DNA of 64,000 nt. It comes from Aporhodopirellula aestuarii (GTDB lineage Bacteria > Planctomycetota > Planctomycetia > Pirellulales > Pirellulaceae). Positions 53,534 through 62,798 of this stretch are shown here, in pieces. The DNA lies in assembly GCF_023701485.1 (NCBI RefSeq), contig NZ_JAMQBK010000039.1, forward strand, positions 426,236 to 490,235. The letters run 5' to 3'. The translations under genes and the position numbers were made by a program. Under the pieces are notes generated by a model that saw only the letters and a program-made list of their open reading frames with translations, was not told the origin of the DNA and searched no databases. Each line of letters begins with the position of its first letter. Positions within the stretch are counted from its first letter, which is position 1.

Positions 53534-56520
53534 CAGTTGACTCCTTCAATGACAAGGACCAACTGTGTGGACGGTTCCGTCGATGCAGTGAAGTAGGTGT
53601 CCTGCCAGTTGTCTTCTCGGTCGCGCAAGTAGGCGTCCATCTCTTCCAGGTCTTTGCGATACATCTTTGTCTTGCGATGATTCGGCGGCAGCTTTTCAAT
53701 GCGGGATTCCAGCAACTCCTGACGACGATTCTTCCAGTTGCGTAGCCTGCGGTTCTCACGTCGCAGAAAGGGCAGCAAGCTGTCGACATGTTTCCGACCA
53801 AGTTCACGCATATGTTCAAGACTGGATTCCACCGCGGCTTCGATCAGCGGCCCCTGGATTGCCTTGATGTCGCCCGTGTTGCCTTGATTGACGAGACTGT
53901 CAAATCCGGCGGCATCCAACGCATCGCGAAGCGAACGATGCTCGAACCCGCCCCCTTTGCGAAATGAGATCGCATGGGCATCCACCACCAGCGGAGCCCC
54001 CGCGCGGGAACTGACCTGGCCGATGAAACAGAAACAAAGTTCGCCGGATTCGAGACTGCGTGATGTGATGTGGGGACATTCGCCCCGCTTCATCAGCATC
54101 AACAGTCGCTCGGTGATCCATTGCAGAATCGGTTGCTGGTCCGTCGCAAGCAGTTCCCGAGACCAATGGCCCGATGTGTTGCGAGCCGCCTTGATCGCCA
54201 ACTCAACACGATCCGGATCTTCCGTCAAACGGAATTGGTTGTCCTCCGGCCACGCTTCTGACGGAATCGCCGTGGCACCGAAGACCACATCGCCGCGCTC
54301 GTTGGGAGCACCAAGTCGACGTCGCAAGTCCTTCGGTGCGTTCAGCAGCATCAACTTTCCGTTTTCTTCGATGGCCGCATAATCCTGATGTAGCTCCGCC
54401 AGGTAGCGATAACCATCCAGCAGGAATCGCTTGTCGTCGTACAGCCGCAGTCGCGAATACTTTTTGCCAGATGAATCAGCCGTGGGATCCGCGGCGGAAG
54501 CTTCCTCAGTTTCACCCAGCAGGAATTTCAGGAAGTCTTCCTGTCCCGCCGGGTTGGCCTGGCTCAGGACGGATTCCAGTTCGGTCGACTCGACTTCACC
54601 TTCCGACGAAGGTTTCTCCAGGACGTCGACATTGCCCTGCAGAATTCCGGCCTCGGCGATGTAGCGTTCTTCCGCTTCAGGGTCGTACAGTTTCAGGACC
54701 GTTTCGCCCTGGCGTGTCGAACGATTGATCTCCTCGACCTTTTCGATCAGTCGCTCGAAGATCGATTCGTCGCCTTTCAACATTCCATCGCGTGTGCTGA
54801 TTCGCAGGTATCGAAGAACCGGGCTTTCAGTTTGTCCAAAGCGGTCGATGCGACCATTGCGTTGAATCAAAGTGATGATCGACCAGGGCAAGTCGTAATG
54901 GATGATGTTGTGACACTGGTGATGCAGATTGACACCTTCGGAAGCCACGTCTGTCGCCAGCAGCATTCGGACATCAGATGCACCTGTTCCAAATGCCTCC
55001 ACTGTCTTCATCAGATGGATGTCCGGACACGACCCGTTGATCGTGGCCAGTGCCTGCTTGGGTTGTTGCTCGAACTTCGGTGAGTATTTGATCTTGAAGT
55101 CTTTGGCCAATGTGGCGGCCAGGGCATCCTGTGTTTCGCGATACTCGGTGAAGACCAGAACGCGGGGACTGGTTTCCTTGCCGTCCCAACCGATCGCTTC
55201 CAATTGGCGTTTGAGAAGCTGATATCTGGACGAGTCGCGAATGCTCAGCGTGCCGAGTTGCGAATCCATACGATTGAGGTAGGGAAGCTCGGGACTCTCC
55301 GGGTCTTTGGCCTGAACCGCCGTAATCCGTTTCTGTAACGTTTTGCGACAGGATTCGGGGCTGGACAGAAACTGCTTGTAGATGCCGTACTGCACCAGGA
55401 CGTTGTTCTTCCAGGCTTCCTCGCCCTTGTTCTTTGTCGCTTCGGCACGAAGTTCAGACAGAATTGCGTAGACCTTTTCTTCTTCAGCCGTGGCCGGAAC
55501 TGTCGTCTGATCGATCGGCACAAGCAGGCGGTCAGTCAGATCGGCACCTGCATCCTCTCGCACGTCTTCCTTAAACCGCATCAGGAAGAAGCCTCTGATG
55601 TCGTCGGCGCTGTACTCCTTGAAGTCCGGGTCCGGAATCGCAGACGGATCAAGCAGCGAAATCAACCGGCCAAAGGTCTCACGTTTGCCGTTGTGCGGTG
55701 TAGCAGTCGTTAGCAGCATCGAATCCGTTCGCCGCGACAGCAATCGAGCCAGCCGATACGCGAGATGTCGTTCCGGGACACTGGCACCCGCGACGTTGTG
55801 GGCTTCGTCGATGACGACACAGTCCCAACGGGTGTTTTCCAGAAAGTGCCGATAACTGCCCACATTCTTCAGCGTATCGATACTGATAATGACCCGTTGG
55901 TAGACTTCAAAGGGGTTCTTGTTGGCCGGGATTCGCAATCGCAGCTTGGCGATGCCCGCCGAGTCCAATCGAACCAGGGGAATTCCAAAGCGATTCCAGA
56001 GCTCCGACTGAAACTGAGTCAGCATCGATTTTTTGGCGAGCACAAGAATGCGATTGGCCCGGCCCCGACGCATCAGTTCCGAGAGCACCATCCCCACCTG
56101 GATTGTCTTACCGAGTCCGACGGCATCCGCCAGCAAAAGTCGCGGCCGAAGTTGCCGCAGAGCCCATTCGACGGTCTGGATTTGAAACTTCATCGGCTTG
56201 AAGACGCCCATGCCTTCCAGATCAGGCTCAACGCCGGTCGCGGGCATCTGTCGGAGCTGGGCTTCCAAAAATAGTTTCGCCATCCGATAGCCACTGGACT
56301 GATCCTGCACAAGCTGCGTGTTGCGAGGATCAACCGGCTCAATCGTGTCCAGTTGAGTCAAAAAGATGGCTTCGTGGCCACGGACCAGGTCGTCCGCACC
56401 GACACAGTGAACGGCGTAGTTCTGGTGACTGTGATCGGACGGGTCGACACGAGTGACCAGCCATTCGGCATCCCGACACAAGACGCGCATACCTGGCGTG
56501 GGAGCTGCAATTTTAGGCAT
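53533..56520 (-). CDS. drmD: DrmD-like SNF2 helicase of the DISARM-like operon
   Basis: A 995-residue SNF2/HepA-type ATPase. A conserved opening PGMRVLCRDAEWLVTRV, typical of DrmD, is followed by Walker A (ADAVGLGKTIQVGM, about 133), the DEAH box (CVVIDEAHNVA, about 245) and a helicase C domain with LATDVASEGVNLHHQCHN (about 520) and LIQRNGRIDRFGQ. The C-terminal third is unassigned, with a charged coiled-coil end. Class 1 DISARM carries drmD plus the adenine methylase drmMI beside drmA and drmB, which is the order here. The start is the ATG of MPKIAAPTP, with GGAGG upstream, overlapping the previous gene by 8 bp; a start 11 codons earlier is possible. Confidence 0.88.
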   Translation of the reverse strand: MPKIAAPTPGMRVLCRDAEWLVTRVDPSDHSHQNYAVHCVGADDLVRGHEAIFLTQLDTIEPVDPRNTQLVQDQSSGYRMAKLFLEAQLRQMPATGVEPDLEGMGVFKPMKFQIQTVEWALRQLRPRLLLADAVGLGKTIQVGMVLSELMRRGRANRILVLAKKSMLTQFQSELWNRFGIPLVRLDSAGIAKLRLRIPANKNPFEVYQRVIISIDTLKNVGSYRHFLENTRWDCVVIDEAHNVAGASVPERHLAYRLARLLSRRTDSMLLTTATPHNGKRETFGRLISLLDPSAIPDPDFKEYSADDIRGFFLMRFKEDVREDAGADLTDRLLVPIDQTTVPATAEEEKVYAILSELRAEATKNKGEEAWKNNVLVQYGIYKQFLSSPESCRKTLQKRITAVQAKDPESPELPYLNRMDSQLGTLSIRDSSRYQLLKRQLEAIGWDGKETSPRVLVFTEYRETQDALAATLAKDFKIKYSPKFEQQPKQALATINGSCPDIHLMKTVEAFGTGASDVRMLLATDVASEGVNLHHQCHNIIHYDLPWSIITLIQRNGRIDRFGQTESPVLRYLRISTRDGMLKGDESIFERLIEKVEEINRSTRQGETVLKLYDPEAEERYIAEAGILQGNVDVLEKPSSEGEVESTELESVLSQANPAGQEDFLKFLLGETEEASAADPTADSSGKKYSRLRLYDDKRFLLDGYRYLAELHQDYAAIEENGKLMLLNAPKDLRRRLGAPNERGDVVFGATAIPSEAWPEDNQFRLTEDPDRVELAIKAARNTSGHWSRELLATDQQPILQWITERLLMLMKRGECPHITSRSLESGELCFCFIGQVSSRAGAPLVVDAHAISFRKGGGFEHRSLRDALDAAGFDSLVNQGNTGDIKAIQGPLIEAAVESSLEHMRELGRKHVDSLLPFLRRENRRLRNWKNRRQELLESRIEKLPPNHRKTKMYRKDLEEMDAYLRDREDNWQDTYFTASTEPSTQLVLVIEGVN

Positions 56521-56929
56521 CGTCGTAGTCCTCCGAATTAAGACGGAGGTCATTCAGCCCGGCTAACCGAAGACACGAGTTCAACACTTCCACATCATCC
56601 TCGAAGCCGATCGGCGAATCGAAATCGGGCTCGTCGTCGTCGCAGCTTGAAAAGTAAAGCATCGCCGCAGCTAACCAGGTTTGGTGGTTTGCCGACAGAG
56701 AATCCCAGACATTCGCCACCCGCTCGATCACGTCAACAATGGCCGATGCCAGTCGCACATTAATCATTCGATTCGCTGCGTGCGCCTGTTGCGTTTGCTC
56801 CAGGTGCTGCCGAGCTTCCTCCAATAAATGACCGGGAGAAATTGTCTCTGCCCGATCTGCATATTCAGACAGGCGGTCGAATTGAGACCGCGTCAGTCCA
56901 GTAGGATGAAATTCAAATTGATCACTCAC
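56513..56929 (-). CDS. Small protein with DUF1232/YkvA-like motif, start of DISARM-like operon
   Basis: A 138-residue protein with a GTG start preceded by AGGA. The C-terminal half reads WLAAAMLYFSSCDDDEPDFD, then IGFEDDVEVLNSCLRL, which follows the DUF1232/YkvA pattern (YF...D..PD..p..G..DD..vl). The rest is a helical segment with repeated Gln and Ala. It overlaps the DrmD-like gene by 8 bp and follows the HTH gene by 40 bp. Similar small proteins accompany restriction-like helicases, but the role is unknown. Confidence 0.6.
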   Translation of the reverse strand: MSDQFEFHPTGLTRSQFDRLSEYADRAETISPGHLLEEARQHLEQTQQAHAANRMINVRLASAIVDVIERVANVWDSLSANHQTWLAAAMLYFSSCDDDEPDFDSPIGFEDDVEVLNSCLRLAGLNDLRLNSEDYDDA

Positions 56930-56969
56930 GAGTGATGTCCTATTTGTGTGCCGATTCAGCCTGTGCTGC

Positions 56970-57203
56970 TTACTTCCCGCCTCGTTTCTTCGACTTAACC
57001 TTCGGTTTCGATTGCAGAACGGGCTCTGCAATCTTCGAACGAAGTCGTTCAACATCCGCCTGCTTGAACAACCGGTAGTTGTTCAAGGGATGGCGGTACT
57101 CCGGTAATTTGCCGCTAGATCCCCAGGCCCGAACGGTGTTTGGAGAAACTCCAAGCGTTTCCGCCGTTTCTTTGACCGTCAGGAATTTCGCTTCGGTGGC
57201 CAT
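56970..57203 (-). CDS. MerR-like helix-turn-helix protein at the head of the defence operon
   Basis: A 77-residue protein whose first 55 residues form a MerR/HTH_17 domain: FLTVKETAETLGVSPNTVRA is the helix-turn-helix, and PLNNYRLFKQADVERLRSKI the wing and end helix. A Lys-rich tail follows. The start is the ATG of MATEAKFL; a start 15 codons upstream exists. As the first gene of the 36-kb same-strand chain it is a good candidate regulator, since toxic systems need tight control. About 280 bp of non-coding sequence lies upstream, where its operator should be. Confidence 0.8.
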   Translation of the reverse strand: MATEAKFLTVKETAETLGVSPNTVRAWGSSGKLPEYRHPLNNYRLFKQADVERLRSKIAEPVLQSKPKVKSKKRGGK

Positions 57204-57486
57204 GACCAATACCTCGCTTATACGGAATAGCCGATCGCGATCCTCCAAACATTACCAGACATTCACAGCCGAAACAATCAGCACGGGCGCCGTCGGCGTG
57301 ATGCGTGCCGGAGTTTGCCGGTCGGCGAAACTGGGGAAGGTCGCAGCGACACGGCAGCCCGCAAGAAGATCGGCAACCCACGGACCGCACCGTTCTCAGG
57401 AGAAGCCAACTGCAGGTTTCGCTGTCGAATATGAAATGCGAGGGCGAATTAGCCCCAAGCGCACATGCTTTGAAGATCTTTGAAGA

Positions 57487-60400
57487 TCAGGCCTTTAGAA
57501 CGTCCTCTATCAGGCGGTTGATGTGCGAGGAATCAATGCCGCCATTTGGATCGTCGCGAGAGATGATCAAAGTGCCGTTGGGACCGACGCCTTCGGTGTG
57601 TGGCAGAATTTCATTGTCCCGGTACCACTGCTCCTTCTCCAACCATCGACGCTTGTAGTCACTGTTTCCGAGCATTCCGAGATGCTCCCAGTAGTACATT
57701 TTTCCCGTGTCATCATCTTCGATCGTGAAGTCGGGGAACTTGTTTTGTGGTTCGCCATCCAGCTTCAGCTCCTGCTCGTATTCGTAATCGATTTTCCTGG
57801 CATGAAGCAGATTGGCGATAATGACCTCAGATTTGGAGCGAACAAGTTCACCACGAGTTGTGTTATGAATCAGTCGTTCCTCAAGAAACGCTCCCTTGAT
57901 CTCGATCGGCTTCGGAGGGCCAAACAGATTGGTCAGGCGGCAAGCGGCGGCCGAGTATCGTTCGGAACTGAATCGGTGCAGGTCCGTCGCCGATCCTTGC
58001 AGCAGTACAACAACTTTCTCCCTTTGTCGGGTGAGCGCCGTGTATAGAAGTTCGCGCGTGACCATGAGCGGGGAACGCGGCAAGACGAGAAACACTTTCT
58101 TAAATTCGCTGCCCTGAGCTTTGTGAACGGTGAGCGCGTAAGCCAGTTCGAGACTGGCCTCGCCTTCTTCCTTGAAGTCGCTTTGATAGAACTTGAACGC
58201 AGTCCCTCGCTGCGTAGAGAATTCAATTTCCAGATATGTCGGGTCCCAATACTTCTTCTTGGTTCGCCTGTGTCCTACTGCAACTCCGATTTCGCCGTTT
58301 GCCAAATAGCCTTCCTTCTCAGGCATGGGATACATTCGCTTTTTATAGATCCTCCGGTTGCGATTATTGATGACCTTATCCCCATAAACGATCTGGTGCT
58401 CACCCATCGGCCTGGGAATGCTTCGCTTGCCCTTGAAGCTCCTCGCCTGCTCGATCGTTCGTTCCTTATACCTTGTATGAATTAAGCGATTGATCGTCTC
58501 CACCCCCCACGGTTTTTGGCGGACGGGGCTCAAAATCTGCCACGCTTCGGCAGCCAGACCTGCGCCATCGAATTTGCCCCATTTGGTGTTGAACCAGAGA
58601 GAACCGTTGTCGTCAGGATTGCCTCCAAGAGAAATGCTGAATGCCTGCCAGTCCTCATACTCGGGACTAAACTCAAGAGTATCACGGAGTACATCCGGCA
58701 AAGCCTTCTCCAATTCGTCTGGCGTTTCCCAGGTCACGAACTGAACCGTCTCACTCTTGCGCTTTCCGGACAATATGTCGAAGACCTGATCGTCGCCAGC
58801 GCTTGTTTCGCCGCCGCCGAACCACGACGCGAGCAACAAGTCATCACGCTCGCCGGCACCTTGTCGACGTGGAATCATGAGCTCCGCGAATCCGGGGGAA
58901 ACGTGCGGCTCATCCGCAGGGAAATCGTCGGGTTGAAGGCGAGCGACGATGTCAATAAAGGGGCGACCGGCACCGATCGGCGGAAGTTGTCGATAGTCAC
59001 CTACAAAAATAAGTCGATCGACTTTGTTGAGCGATTCGATCAGCGAGGCCATCATTTCTTCGGTCAGCATTGAGCACTCATCAACGATGACCGTCTTCGC
59101 AACCTGATCGCCGCGTTCTCCTGTCATCAAGTACCGCTGCGTTGATCCGTCGTAACGATCCGTACCACTCAAATGTTGGGCCAATGTGAACGCCTGACTA
59201 TTCTTAATGCCGGCTTTTCGGGCGACATCTTCCATTCGAACGCGTGCTTTACCAGTCGGAGCAAGTAACAGCACGCCGTCTTTGCCGATTCGCGGCTGAG
59301 CACACAGCACGGATAGCAGGGTTGTCTTTCCCGTGCCGGCCCTCCCGATAAGTACACTGAACCGAGACGCTGCAAGTTCCTCCAACGCAGTCGTTTTCTC
59401 GGCACGGGCCAGTTCTTCTCGTTCACGTTCCTCAGGGTCGTCGGGCAACGCGACTTTGTTCTTCGCCAGAAAGGAGTCCAACGAGTCGCGCCAATCAATT
59501 TTCAGGGCATGCCGTTTTCCTGCGATACGCTTTTCGATCGTACGGCGTATCAGATCGCCAGCCGCACCAAGACGTTCAAGTTGATAAGCTGGCTTATCGT
59601 TCGCCATTTTGACGATGCGAATCTCATCCTCAAACAGTTCTTCTTCGGCGACTGACATGAGGTCCGCCGTGACTTGCGATTTTTGTTCATCGTCGTCGCC
59701 CGCCTGACGTCGCAAATCGCGAATAACGTCATCGCGTTGACGCAGCGTATCGCCGTTTTGAGCCGCATCTTCAAGATTGCGAATAGTCAACGCACGCAAT
59801 CGCCGCGCATCGACGGCGGTTTTGACCAGAGATGGCTCTGGAATGGGGAACTTCTTCCGAATCATTCCACTGGGAAACAGACCGCGATCAACGATCCCAA
59901 TCGAAGCGGGTTCGGCGGTGAGCCGCGTCGCTTCATAGATCAAATAGGGATTAGCAACGATGTCGTTGTCCGTAAAAGCGATACCCCAGTCTTCTCGCTC
60001 TTCGGGAGATGCCAACACACTTGCCTGATCCTGTGTCAAATCCATTCGACTCAGCAGTTCCAGGAATCCTCGCCGGTCTTTATTCATTCGTTTCCATGAC
60101 TTGGCGATCGTGCTGTCAATGTGCCGTGCAAGTTCTGCTGGCAGGTTTGATGATGGATCTCCGACAGCATCAAACCACGCCGGCCATGGATTTTCTTTTT
60201 CACCGACCTTGTCGATCAACGCCTGCGCAACAAAGTTCCCCATCGTGACGCCGGTGGCGGACAGGACTGATCCGAGACCAGGAAACGGTCCTCGCTTGTT
60301 CCAAAGACGTCCCAACTCTCGGTCGATCCACTTTTCATACGGATCAGACGCGTACCCGAACAACTCGGAACTGCGTTGTAGCGCGTCTCGGATGGAAAGC

Positions 60401-61320
60401 AGCCCGCTGATAGCGGCGTCATTACTGACATGCTCAGTGCCGTAGGAGAACTCACTGAACCGGTCTTCAGGCGCGAACGCAACCGCTTCAACGGGATCGA
60501 ATGCACGTCCTTCGTCGCTTTCTTCCATTGCCTGTTGGTAGGGCAGAAGAAATCCGTCCGAGAAATCAGGTCGAATCGTATGCGTTACCATGCACTCCCA
60601 GAGCATGCTTCGCAACCTATCACCAGGATCTCCGTCATATTTGTATTCGGTCAACTTACCAAGGTGCTTGACGCGCCCCACGCCGATCAGCACACGTCGC
60701 CCCGTGTCCTCGACCAGCGGAACCTGCTTTGCGTAGAAGAACACCAACGATTCTTGAGGTCGCACATGCTTCCAAAAGCATTCGAGTAGAGCAATGTGAT
60801 TACGACGGTCCTGAACCCAGTTGGTTTTGAATCCCAATTCTTCCTCCGAGGGTTCAAACTGCAGGTCGACTCCTTCTAGCGGATAACGCTCGACTTTTGG
60901 ATTGACATCCTTTTTCCCCTTTGAATCGCCAAAGACTTCGTCTCGCATCATCCAAAGAAAAGGGACAGCCGCCGCTGAGTAGGCCGGATGACGTAGGGAT
61001 GTGGGCCGAAAGTGACCGTGAGTCGTCGAGTTACCCCTTGCATATGGATGCTCAGTGACCCGATCGAACTCGAAATCGGCCATGAACGTGGCTCGTTCTT
61101 TCACGCATGGTGGAAGCCGAATTCCCTCGTCGATCAGTTCAAGAACCGACTTTCCGGCGACTGCTTCTTCCGCTTCTTCATCCTTGCTGTCCGCAATGCC
61201 CTTGAGTTTGAGACATGAGGTATTGAACTTCGGCTGATTGCAGACTGTCCCGGTCCAGCCGTTGTCATGCCAGGGAACACGAATGGACACGTGTTGCATG
61301 GGGTAGGAAATGTCAGTCAT
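57487..61320 (-). CDS. RecD-like helicase with C-terminal nuclease-like domain
   Basis: A 1277-residue protein. The first ~600 residues are unassigned, with some beta-rich parts. An SF1B helicase follows: LIGRAGTGKTTLLSVLC (about 663) is Walker A, VIVDECSMLTEEMMASLIES (about 745) Walker B, FVGDYRQLPPIGAGRPF motif III, and AYALTVHKAQGSEF the C-terminal motif. A nuclease-like C-terminus (about 1170-1250) has SEVIIANLL, FPDFTIEDD and YYWEHLG, a restriction-fold pattern. This could unwind and cut DNA. The start used is the ATG of MTDISYPMQH; a frame with 23 extra residues exists. It lies about 285 bp upstream of the HTH/DISARM-like chain and may act with it or alone. Confidence 0.8.
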   Translation of the reverse strand: MTDISYPMQHVSIRVPWHDNGWTGTVCNQPKFNTSCLKLKGIADSKDEEAEEAVAGKSVLELIDEGIRLPPCVKERATFMADFEFDRVTEHPYARGNSTTHGHFRPTSLRHPAYSAAAVPFLWMMRDEVFGDSKGKKDVNPKVERYPLEGVDLQFEPSEEELGFKTNWVQDRRNHIALLECFWKHVRPQESLVFFYAKQVPLVEDTGRRVLIGVGRVKHLGKLTEYKYDGDPGDRLRSMLWECMVTHTIRPDFSDGFLLPYQQAMEESDEGRAFDPVEAVAFAPEDRFSEFSYGTEHVSNDAAISGLLSIRDALQRSSELFGYASDPYEKWIDRELGRLWNKRGPFPGLGSVLSATGVTMGNFVAQALIDKVGEKENPWPAWFDAVGDPSSNLPAELARHIDSTIAKSWKRMNKDRRGFLELLSRMDLTQDQASVLASPEEREDWGIAFTDNDIVANPYLIYEATRLTAEPASIGIVDRGLFPSGMIRKKFPIPEPSLVKTAVDARRLRALTIRNLEDAAQNGDTLRQRDDVIRDLRRQAGDDDEQKSQVTADLMSVAEEELFEDEIRIVKMANDKPAYQLERLGAAGDLIRRTIEKRIAGKRHALKIDWRDSLDSFLAKNKVALPDDPEEREREELARAEKTTALEELAASRFSVLIGRAGTGKTTLLSVLCAQPRIGKDGVLLLAPTGKARVRMEDVARKAGIKNSQAFTLAQHLSGTDRYDGSTQRYLMTGERGDQVAKTVIVDECSMLTEEMMASLIESLNKVDRLIFVGDYRQLPPIGAGRPFIDIVARLQPDDFPADEPHVSPGFAELMIPRRQGAGERDDLLLASWFGGGETSAGDDQVFDILSGKRKSETVQFVTWETPDELEKALPDVLRDTLEFSPEYEDWQAFSISLGGNPDDNGSLWFNTKWGKFDGAGLAAEAWQILSPVRQKPWGVETINRLIHTRYKERTIEQARSFKGKRSIPRPMGEHQIVYGDKVINNRNRRIYKKRMYPMPEKEGYLANGEIGVAVGHRRTKKKYWDPTYLEIEFSTQRGTAFKFYQSDFKEEGEASLELAYALTVHKAQGSEFKKVFLVLPRSPLMVTRELLYTALTRQREKVVVLLQGSATDLHRFSSERYSAAACRLTNLFGPPKPIEIKGAFLEERLIHNTTRGELVRSKSEVIIANLLHARKIDYEYEQELKLDGEPQNKFPDFTIEDDDTGKMYYWEHLGMLGNSDYKRRWLEKEQWYRDNEILPHTEGVGPNGTLIISRDDPNGGIDSSHINRLIEDVLKA

Positions 61321-61538
61321 GGCGCTCACTTCTTCATCATTTGACCGTTGGAAGTTCGTTTTTTGTCTGACATGCAGTTTATCAAACACAAGGCTACAAC
61401 GAAGCTGAGGCGACTCTCGAAATTTGCTCGTCTTCTACGTGGAGAACAACACCCAAGCGGTTCACAATTACGCGAATTAAGAGCGTCGCCACAAAACTGA
61501 GTCTGACCATCGCAGGTCAGACTCAGAAAGCCTGAGTG

Positions 61539-61910
61539 TCAGGCACAGTGTTCGCAGCGTCCATGCTGCTCACGCGTTTGAATCACCGCAGTGATGTTGC
61601 GAGCCCATTCGTTGTCGTCGTCTTCGCCATTGAGCGTCGCACGAATGAATTTCAGGGCTGACTCTTCGCACTGTCCGAACGTAATCGATTCCAGCTGACG
61701 AATGTCGCCTTTGGCCAATCCGAGTCGGCAGACTGCGAACTCCTGTAGTCCAGTCGGTGACGTTGAATCGTTCAACCAGATGTAGCGAGGGTGACCAGCC
61801 ACCTGAAACGCCTGACAGCAAAACCATCTCTTTTCCGTCAGGTTTTTTGCGAGTTCTTCCGCCGAACCGACTTCAGCAACGCACCAGACTCGATCTGCAT
61901 GAAGCATCAT
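61539..61910 (-). CDS. Small hypothetical protein
   Basis: A 123-residue protein starting MMLHADRVWCVAEVGSAEEL and ending with a Cys/His-rich REQHGRCEHCA. An AAAGGAGG ribosome binding site lies just before the ATG pair. Six Cys residues could bind metal. It overlaps the next upstream gene by 4 bp. Such small genes often trail planctomycete mobile elements. No family is recognised. Confidence 0.65.
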   Translation of the reverse strand: MMLHADRVWCVAEVGSAEELAKNLTEKRWFCCQAFQVAGHPRYIWLNDSTSPTGLQEFAVCRLGLAKGDIRQLESITFGQCEESALKFIRATLNGEDDDNEWARNITAVIQTREQHGRCEHCA

Positions 61911-62167
61911 TCACCTCCTTTCGTTCTTGTTTGGCGTTGGTTTCGCCGTTTCTTCACATCATCGACTTTGTTGGCAACAACCAGGCACGTGAACGATGCA
62001 ATCGTCTTGTGCCAATTCTTACCGAGCGACTCATCGCCAACCGCGACGGGCGGGAATCCGCCTTTGCGAATCCATTCGTACAGAGCGTCGGCCAGTTCCT
62101 TCGCTTCGTCCCACTCTTTGCGTTTCAACGCTTCGAGCATTTCAGTCCATGTTTGTTGAGGATCCAT
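61907..62167 (-). CDS. Small hypothetical protein
   Basis: An 86-residue protein, MDPQQTWTEMLEALKRKEWD at the start, with a tail very rich in Lys and Arg. GGAGGACC lies before the ATG, which overlaps the previous stop by 1 bp. A helix of the tetratricopeptide-like kind (EWDEAKELADALYEWIRKGG) is visible. It is coupled to the next two small genes. Role unknown. Confidence 0.65.
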   Translation of the reverse strand: MDPQQTWTEMLEALKRKEWDEAKELADALYEWIRKGGFPPVAVGDESLGKNWHKTIASFTCLVVANKVDDVKKRRNQRQTRTKGGE

Positions 62168-62361
62168 CACAGGTCCTCCCCAAACTCGACCATCGCTTCC
62201 GGCCAATACTTAATGCCTCCGTCGTTGAAAGCATCGGGTTCGACGGTGTAACCGTCACCGCATTCAGTGCATTTGACATCGATCGTCGCGTCGTCTGCAC
62301 CAGCTACTTCGAGTTGGCCGCTGCATGAGCGGCACTTGCCATCGTTAAGATCTACCAGCAT
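62167..62361 (-). CDS. Small zinc-ribbon protein
   Basis: A 64-residue protein with two CxxC pairs (CRSCSG and CTECGDG), a zinc-ribbon pattern, and an acidic C-terminus. AGGAGA precedes the ATG of MLVDLNDGK; an in-frame start 15 codons upstream exists but has no ribosome binding site. First of three coupled small genes. Zinc binding is inferred; a target is not. Confidence 0.65.
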   Translation of the reverse strand: MLVDLNDGKCRSCSGQLEVAGADDATIDVKCTECGDGYTVEPDAFNDGGIKYWPEAMVEFGEDL

Positions 62362-62565
62362 CGATTCGTCTCCTGTGCCTGTTTGAGAAAGAGCTTGCTC
62401 AGACATTGGCTCCGCTGACCGTCAGCAGAACTGAGGAGACATTGCACCGATCGAGATACCAGCGCAAGCAAATTGGCGATGAGCTCACGGCAGGCGGTGA
62501 CTGCCGAGCGAATGTCTGGCACGAACGCAGTTATGCAACTCCGTCCCGGTAGATGCGGATCAGCA

Positions 62566-62613
62566 CAAAAAAACGCGTTTGATCCCGGCTTCCTGCCGAT
62601 CACCAAACGCGTT
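62566..62613 (-). terminator. Rho-independent terminator
   Basis: On the minus strand AACGCGTTTG and CAAACGCGTT form a 10-bp stem around about 22 bases, followed by TTTTT. It ends the transcript of the 31-codon gene at 62643..62738. Confidence 0.85.
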
Positions 62614-62642
62614 GCACTCGCAGACGCCGGATTGCTTTGCTG

Positions 62643-62738
62643 CTACTTTGTCTGCTTCTTCGGATTTGCCTGCGGTTTTTCCGCGGGCTTCGTTCCCTGG
62701 GGCTGCTTGACGCTTCCGTGACTTCCACCGTTCGCCAT
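62643..62738 (-). CDS. 31-residue basic peptide
   Basis: A 31-codon frame, MANGGSHGSVKQPQGTKPAE at the start, Lys/Pro/Gln-rich. AGGGAG lies 7-8 bases before the ATG, a terminator follows the stop, and a divergent XRE regulator gene with an operator lies upstream. This compact layout supports a real gene. The family is unknown. Confidence 0.6.
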   Translation of the reverse strand: MANGGSHGSVKQPQGTKPAEKPQANPKKQTK

Positions 62739-62779
62739 GACTGTTCTCCCTTTGAAAAAAGTGTTCTGCGCTCGTCGTG

Positions 62780-62798
62780 TTAGTCCATTTTGGACTAA
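62780..62798. promoter_or_regulatory. Palindromic operator between divergent genes
   Basis: TTAGTCC-ATTTT-GGACTAA is a perfect 7-bp inverted repeat with a 5-base spacer. A further half-site, GGACTATA, lies at 62807..62814. It sits in the 106-bp gap between the 31-codon gene (minus) and the XRE regulator gene (plus), so the regulator probably binds here and controls both, including itself. Confidence 0.7.

Noticed and set aside
40148..57203. BREX system
   Set aside because: There is a giant methylase, but no PglZ-type phosphatase, BrxC ATPase or Lon-like protease. DrmD and DUF1998 fit DISARM better.
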